NCBI GenBank assembly: GCA_019136035.1
Contig: JAGVUW010000093.1
Location: forward strand, 1 to 5,309
From: Verrucomicrobiota bacterium
Lineage (GTDB): Bacteria > Verrucomicrobiota > Lentisphaeria > Oligosphaerales > JAFGRS01
Reading direction: 5' to 3'
Length of the DNA stretch: 5,309 bases
Shown here piece by piece: positions 3,107-5,309 of this stretch (the first letter of the stretch is position 1; each line of letters opens with the position of its first letter). The position numbers and the translations under genes are program-made. The notes under the pieces were generated by a model. That model was not told the DNA's origin, searched no databases, and saw nothing but the letters and a program-made list of their open reading frames with translations.

Positions 3107-5309
3107 ATGGACAGCGAGCAGATACGCATTCGGGGCGCAGCCCAGAACAACCTCCGTCATCTCGATCTCGACCTGCCGTTGCGGCAGATGATCGTGGTCA
3201 CGGGGGTGAGCGGCAGCGGCAAGTCGTCGCTGGCCTTTGACACCCTGTATGCGGAAGGTCAGCGCCGCTATGTCGAGACCTTCAGTGCCTACGCGCGGCA
3301 GTTCCTGGAGCGCATGGACAAGCCGCGTGTCGACTCGATCCAGGGCATCCCGCCGGCGATCGCGATCGACCAGACGAATCCGGTGCGGACCTCGCGGTCG
3401 ACGGTCGGCACGATGACCGAGCTGAACGACCACCTCAAGCTGCTCTTTGCGCGTTTTGCGCGGCTGTACTGCGACGGCTGCGGCCGTGAGGTCCGTCGTG
3501 ACGCGCCGGACAGCATCTACGAGGATGTCACCCGCCGTCTGGAGGCCGTGGGGACACCGCGCGGGGTGATCACCTTCGAGGTGACGCTGCCGGAGGGCCT
3601 GCCGCTGGAGGACTTCCGTGGCCTGCTCGAGGCGCAGGGATTCCGCCACCTGGTCGGCCAGCGCGGTGCGGTGGTCGAGGTGGTCCACAGCCGCCTGCGC
3701 TGGGATCCGTCGCGCCGGGCGCACGCGGTCGAGGCGCTGGAGTCGGCGCTGGCCTGCGGCCATGGCCGTCTGGCGGTGCGGGCCGTGGACGAGGCCGGCG
3801 GTTACGGCGAGCCCTGGCGGTTCTCCGCCGGGCTGCACTGCGCCGACTGCGATCGCGCCTACGCCGATCCGACGCCGAATCACTTCAGCTTCAACTCGGC
3901 GATCGGGGCGTGCCCGACCTGCCGCGGCTTCGGGCGGGTCATCGGCGTCGACTACGACCTGGTCATACCGGACCCCTCGCGGTCGCTGCGGGACGGCGCC
4001 ATCAAGCCCTGGCAGTCCGGGATGTCGCGCGAGTGCCAGGACGACCTCATGCGCTTCGCGCGGCAGCGCGGCGTGCCGGTGGGGGTGCCGTGGCGTGAGC
4101 TCTCCGAGGCGCATCGTGGCTGGGTGATCGAGGGCGAGGGCTCCTGGCAGGATGGGCATTGGTACGGCATCCGGCGTTTCTTCGAGTTCCTCGAGAGCAA
4201 GGCCTACAAGATGCACATCCGCGTCCTGCTCTCGCGCTACCGCTCGTACCTGCCCTGCCCGGACTGTGGCGGGACGCGTCTGAAGCCCGAGGCGCAGTGC
4301 TGGCGGGTCGGTCCCGGCGCCGGCCTGAACCTGCACACGCTGCAGAGTCTGCCGATCGACCGCGTGCAGGAGTTCTTCGCGACGCTGCGTCTGACGGCGG
4401 GGCAGGACGCCGCGGCGGAGGCGCTCCTGACCGCCATCCGCGCCCGCCTCGGCTATCTGGTCGAGGTCGGGCTGGGCTACCTGACCCTGGACCGGCAGTC
4501 GCGTACGCTGAGCGGCGGCGAGGTCCAGCGCATCAACCTGACCACGGCCCTCGGGACCTCGCTGGTCAACACCCTCTTCGTGCTGGACGAGCCCAGCATC
4601 GGTCTGCATCCGCGTGACATCGGCCGCCTGGTGGGGGTGCTGCATCGTCTGCGTGATGCCGGCAACAGCCTGGTGGTGGTCGAGCACGACCCGGCGGTGA
4701 TCCGGGCGGCCGACCGGGTGATCGACCTCGGCCCAGGGCCGGGCCAGGCCGGCGGGCGGGTTGTCTACAACGGCACCCTCGCGGGCCTGCTGGCGTGCCG
4801 CGAGTCGTCGACGGCCGCCTACCTCGGCGGGCGGCGGCGGGTGGCACCGGCGGGGTCGCAGCGGCCGGTGACCGCCCGCAGCGCGGCGCTGGTCCTGCGC
4901 GGCGCCGCCGAGCACAACCTCAAGGATATCGACGTCCGCCTGCCGCTGCGGCGCCTCGTCTGCGTCACCGGCGTCAGTGGCTCCGGCAAGTCGACGCTGA
5001 TCCAGGACATCCTCTACCCGGCCTTGCGGAAGCATCTGGGGCTGCCCAGCGAGGCGCCCGGGCGGCACCGGGGGCTGGAGGGCTTCAAGGGCCTCACCGG
5101 CGTCGAGATGGTCGACCAGAGCGCCATCGGCCGGACGACGCGCTCGAATCCGGCCAGCTATGTCGGCGCCTGGGATGCCATCCGGGCTCGTTTTGCGCAG
5201 GCGGACCTGGCGCGCCAGCGCGGCTACACGGCGGGGACCTTCAGCTTCAACTCCGGCACCGGGCGCTGCCCGACCTGCGGCGGCACCGGCTTTCAGCACA
5301 TCGAGATGC
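3107..5309 (+). CDS. uvrA: UvrA, excinuclease ABC subunit A (3' end beyond window)
   Basis: The first 734 residues of UvrA, the DNA-damage-sensing ATPase that loads UvrB in nucleotide excision repair. Walker A of ABC module I is GVSGSGKS (33-40). A first Cys pair, CDGC (122-125), precedes about 120 residues where UvrA carries its UvrB-binding domain. A four-Cys zinc site follows (C245, C248, C269, C272), then a region suited to the DNA-contacting insertion domain (about 280-370), a second pair CPDC (384-387), the ABC signature LSGGEVQRI (468-476) and Walker B LFVLDEPSIGLHPRD (490-504). Module II has Walker A GVSGSGKST (622-630), QSAIGRTTRSNP (671-682) and the first half of the last zinc finger, CPTC (721-724). 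The frame is open to the edge. ATG 3107 is the first ATG after an in-frame stop at 3059, and a canonical UvrA N-terminus follows. The sequence departs from textbook UvrA: GIPPAIAIDQTNPVRTSRSTVG replaces the usual 'GLSPAISIEQK...NPRSTVG', and GRTTRSNP replaces GRTPRSNP. From memory, this subtype includes very long tandem UvrA proteins; the window cannot show whether this one is of normal (about 940 aa) or double length. It is transcribed divergently from the kinase. Confidence 0.95.
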   Translation, partial: MDSEQIRIRGAAQNNLRHLDLDLPLRQMIVVTGVSGSGKSSLAFDTLYAEGQRRYVETFSAYARQFLERMDKPRVDSIQGIPPAIAIDQTNPVRTSRSTVGTMTELNDHLKLLFARFARLYCDGCGREVRRDAPDSIYEDVTRRLEAVGTPRGVITFEVTLPEGLPLEDFRGLLEAQGFRHLVGQRGAVVEVVHSRLRWDPSRRAHAVEALESALACGHGRLAVRAVDEAGGYGEPWRFSAGLHCADCDRAYADPTPNHFSFNSAIGACPTCRGFGRVIGVDYDLVIPDPSRSLRDGAIKPWQSGMSRECQDDLMRFARQRGVPVGVPWRELSEAHRGWVIEGEGSWQDGHWYGIRRFFEFLESKAYKMHIRVLLSRYRSYLPCPDCGGTRLKPEAQCWRVGPGAGLNLHTLQSLPIDRVQEFFATLRLTAGQDAAAEALLTAIRARLGYLVEVGLGYLTLDRQSRTLSGGEVQRINLTTALGTSLVNTLFVLDEPSIGLHPRDIGRLVGVLHRLRDAGNSLVVVEHDPAVIRAADRVIDLGPGPGQAGGRVVYNGTLAGLLACRESSTAAYLGGRRRVAPAGSQRPVTARSAALVLRGAAEHNLKDIDVRLPLRRLVCVTGVSGSGKSTLIQDILYPALRKHLGLPSEAPGRHRGLEGFKGLTGVEMVDQSAIGRTTRSNPASYVGAWDAIRARFAQADLARQRGYTAGTFSFNSGTGRCPTCGGTGFQHIEM

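Noticed and set aside
3023..5299. 758-residue minus-strand open frame opposite uvrA
   Set aside because: It is antisense to an unmistakable UvrA along its length. Its translation is low-complexity (Ala, Arg, Gly, Asp) with no motif, as expected from a GC-rich shadow frame.

Overview
The window is very GC-rich, compact bacterial DNA. Two transcription units point away from each other across an intergenic region of about 590 bp that is full of repeats. On the minus strand, a membrane histidine kinase (1311-2516) is followed 34 bp later by a protein of the uroporphyrinogen-decarboxylase (URO-D) superfamily (197-1276). On the plus strand, the 5' part of an excinuclease ABC subunit A gene (uvrA) begins at 3107 and runs off the right edge still open. 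The host cannot be named from this alone. The diverged non-HemE URO-D-like protein, the unusual UvrA and the heptamer minisatellite would fit a free-living member of the PVC superphylum (Planctomycetes, Lentisphaerae and relatives) or a similar deep lineage. That is a low-confidence inference.

Layout: 1-196 is non-coding DNA downstream of the minus-strand operon, with a strong stem-loop at 7-26 and an inverted repeat at 38-47/126-135. 197-1276 is the URO-D-like gene and 1311-2516 is the kinase. 2517-2620 holds the kinase's Shine-Dalgarno site, a GC-rich stem-loop and a 14-nt perfect palindrome. 2621-2860 is a block of short tandem repeats: a 9-mer pair, then 23 heptamers in unbroken phase (containing a 28-bp tandem duplication), then four decamers. 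2864-2978 carries four stem-loops in a row. The last is built on GCCGAAC-TCCT-GTTCGGC, a perfect match to the core of the LexA (SOS) operator of Bacillus and Actinobacteria. A candidate -10 element, a leader hairpin and uvrA follow.

How the parts may work together: the uvrA side reads as an SOS-controlled nucleotide-excision-repair gene, with LexA repressing from just upstream of the promoter. The kinase has no response regulator or receiver domain in view, so its output is unknown. Its tight linkage to a URO-D-like enzyme suggests co-expression, possibly with control of corrinoid, methyl-transfer or tetrapyrrole-like metabolism. No complete novel system is visible. The points most worth following are the SOS operator, the repeat block beside it, and the atypical UvrA, which may be the first half of a tandem (double-length) UvrA.
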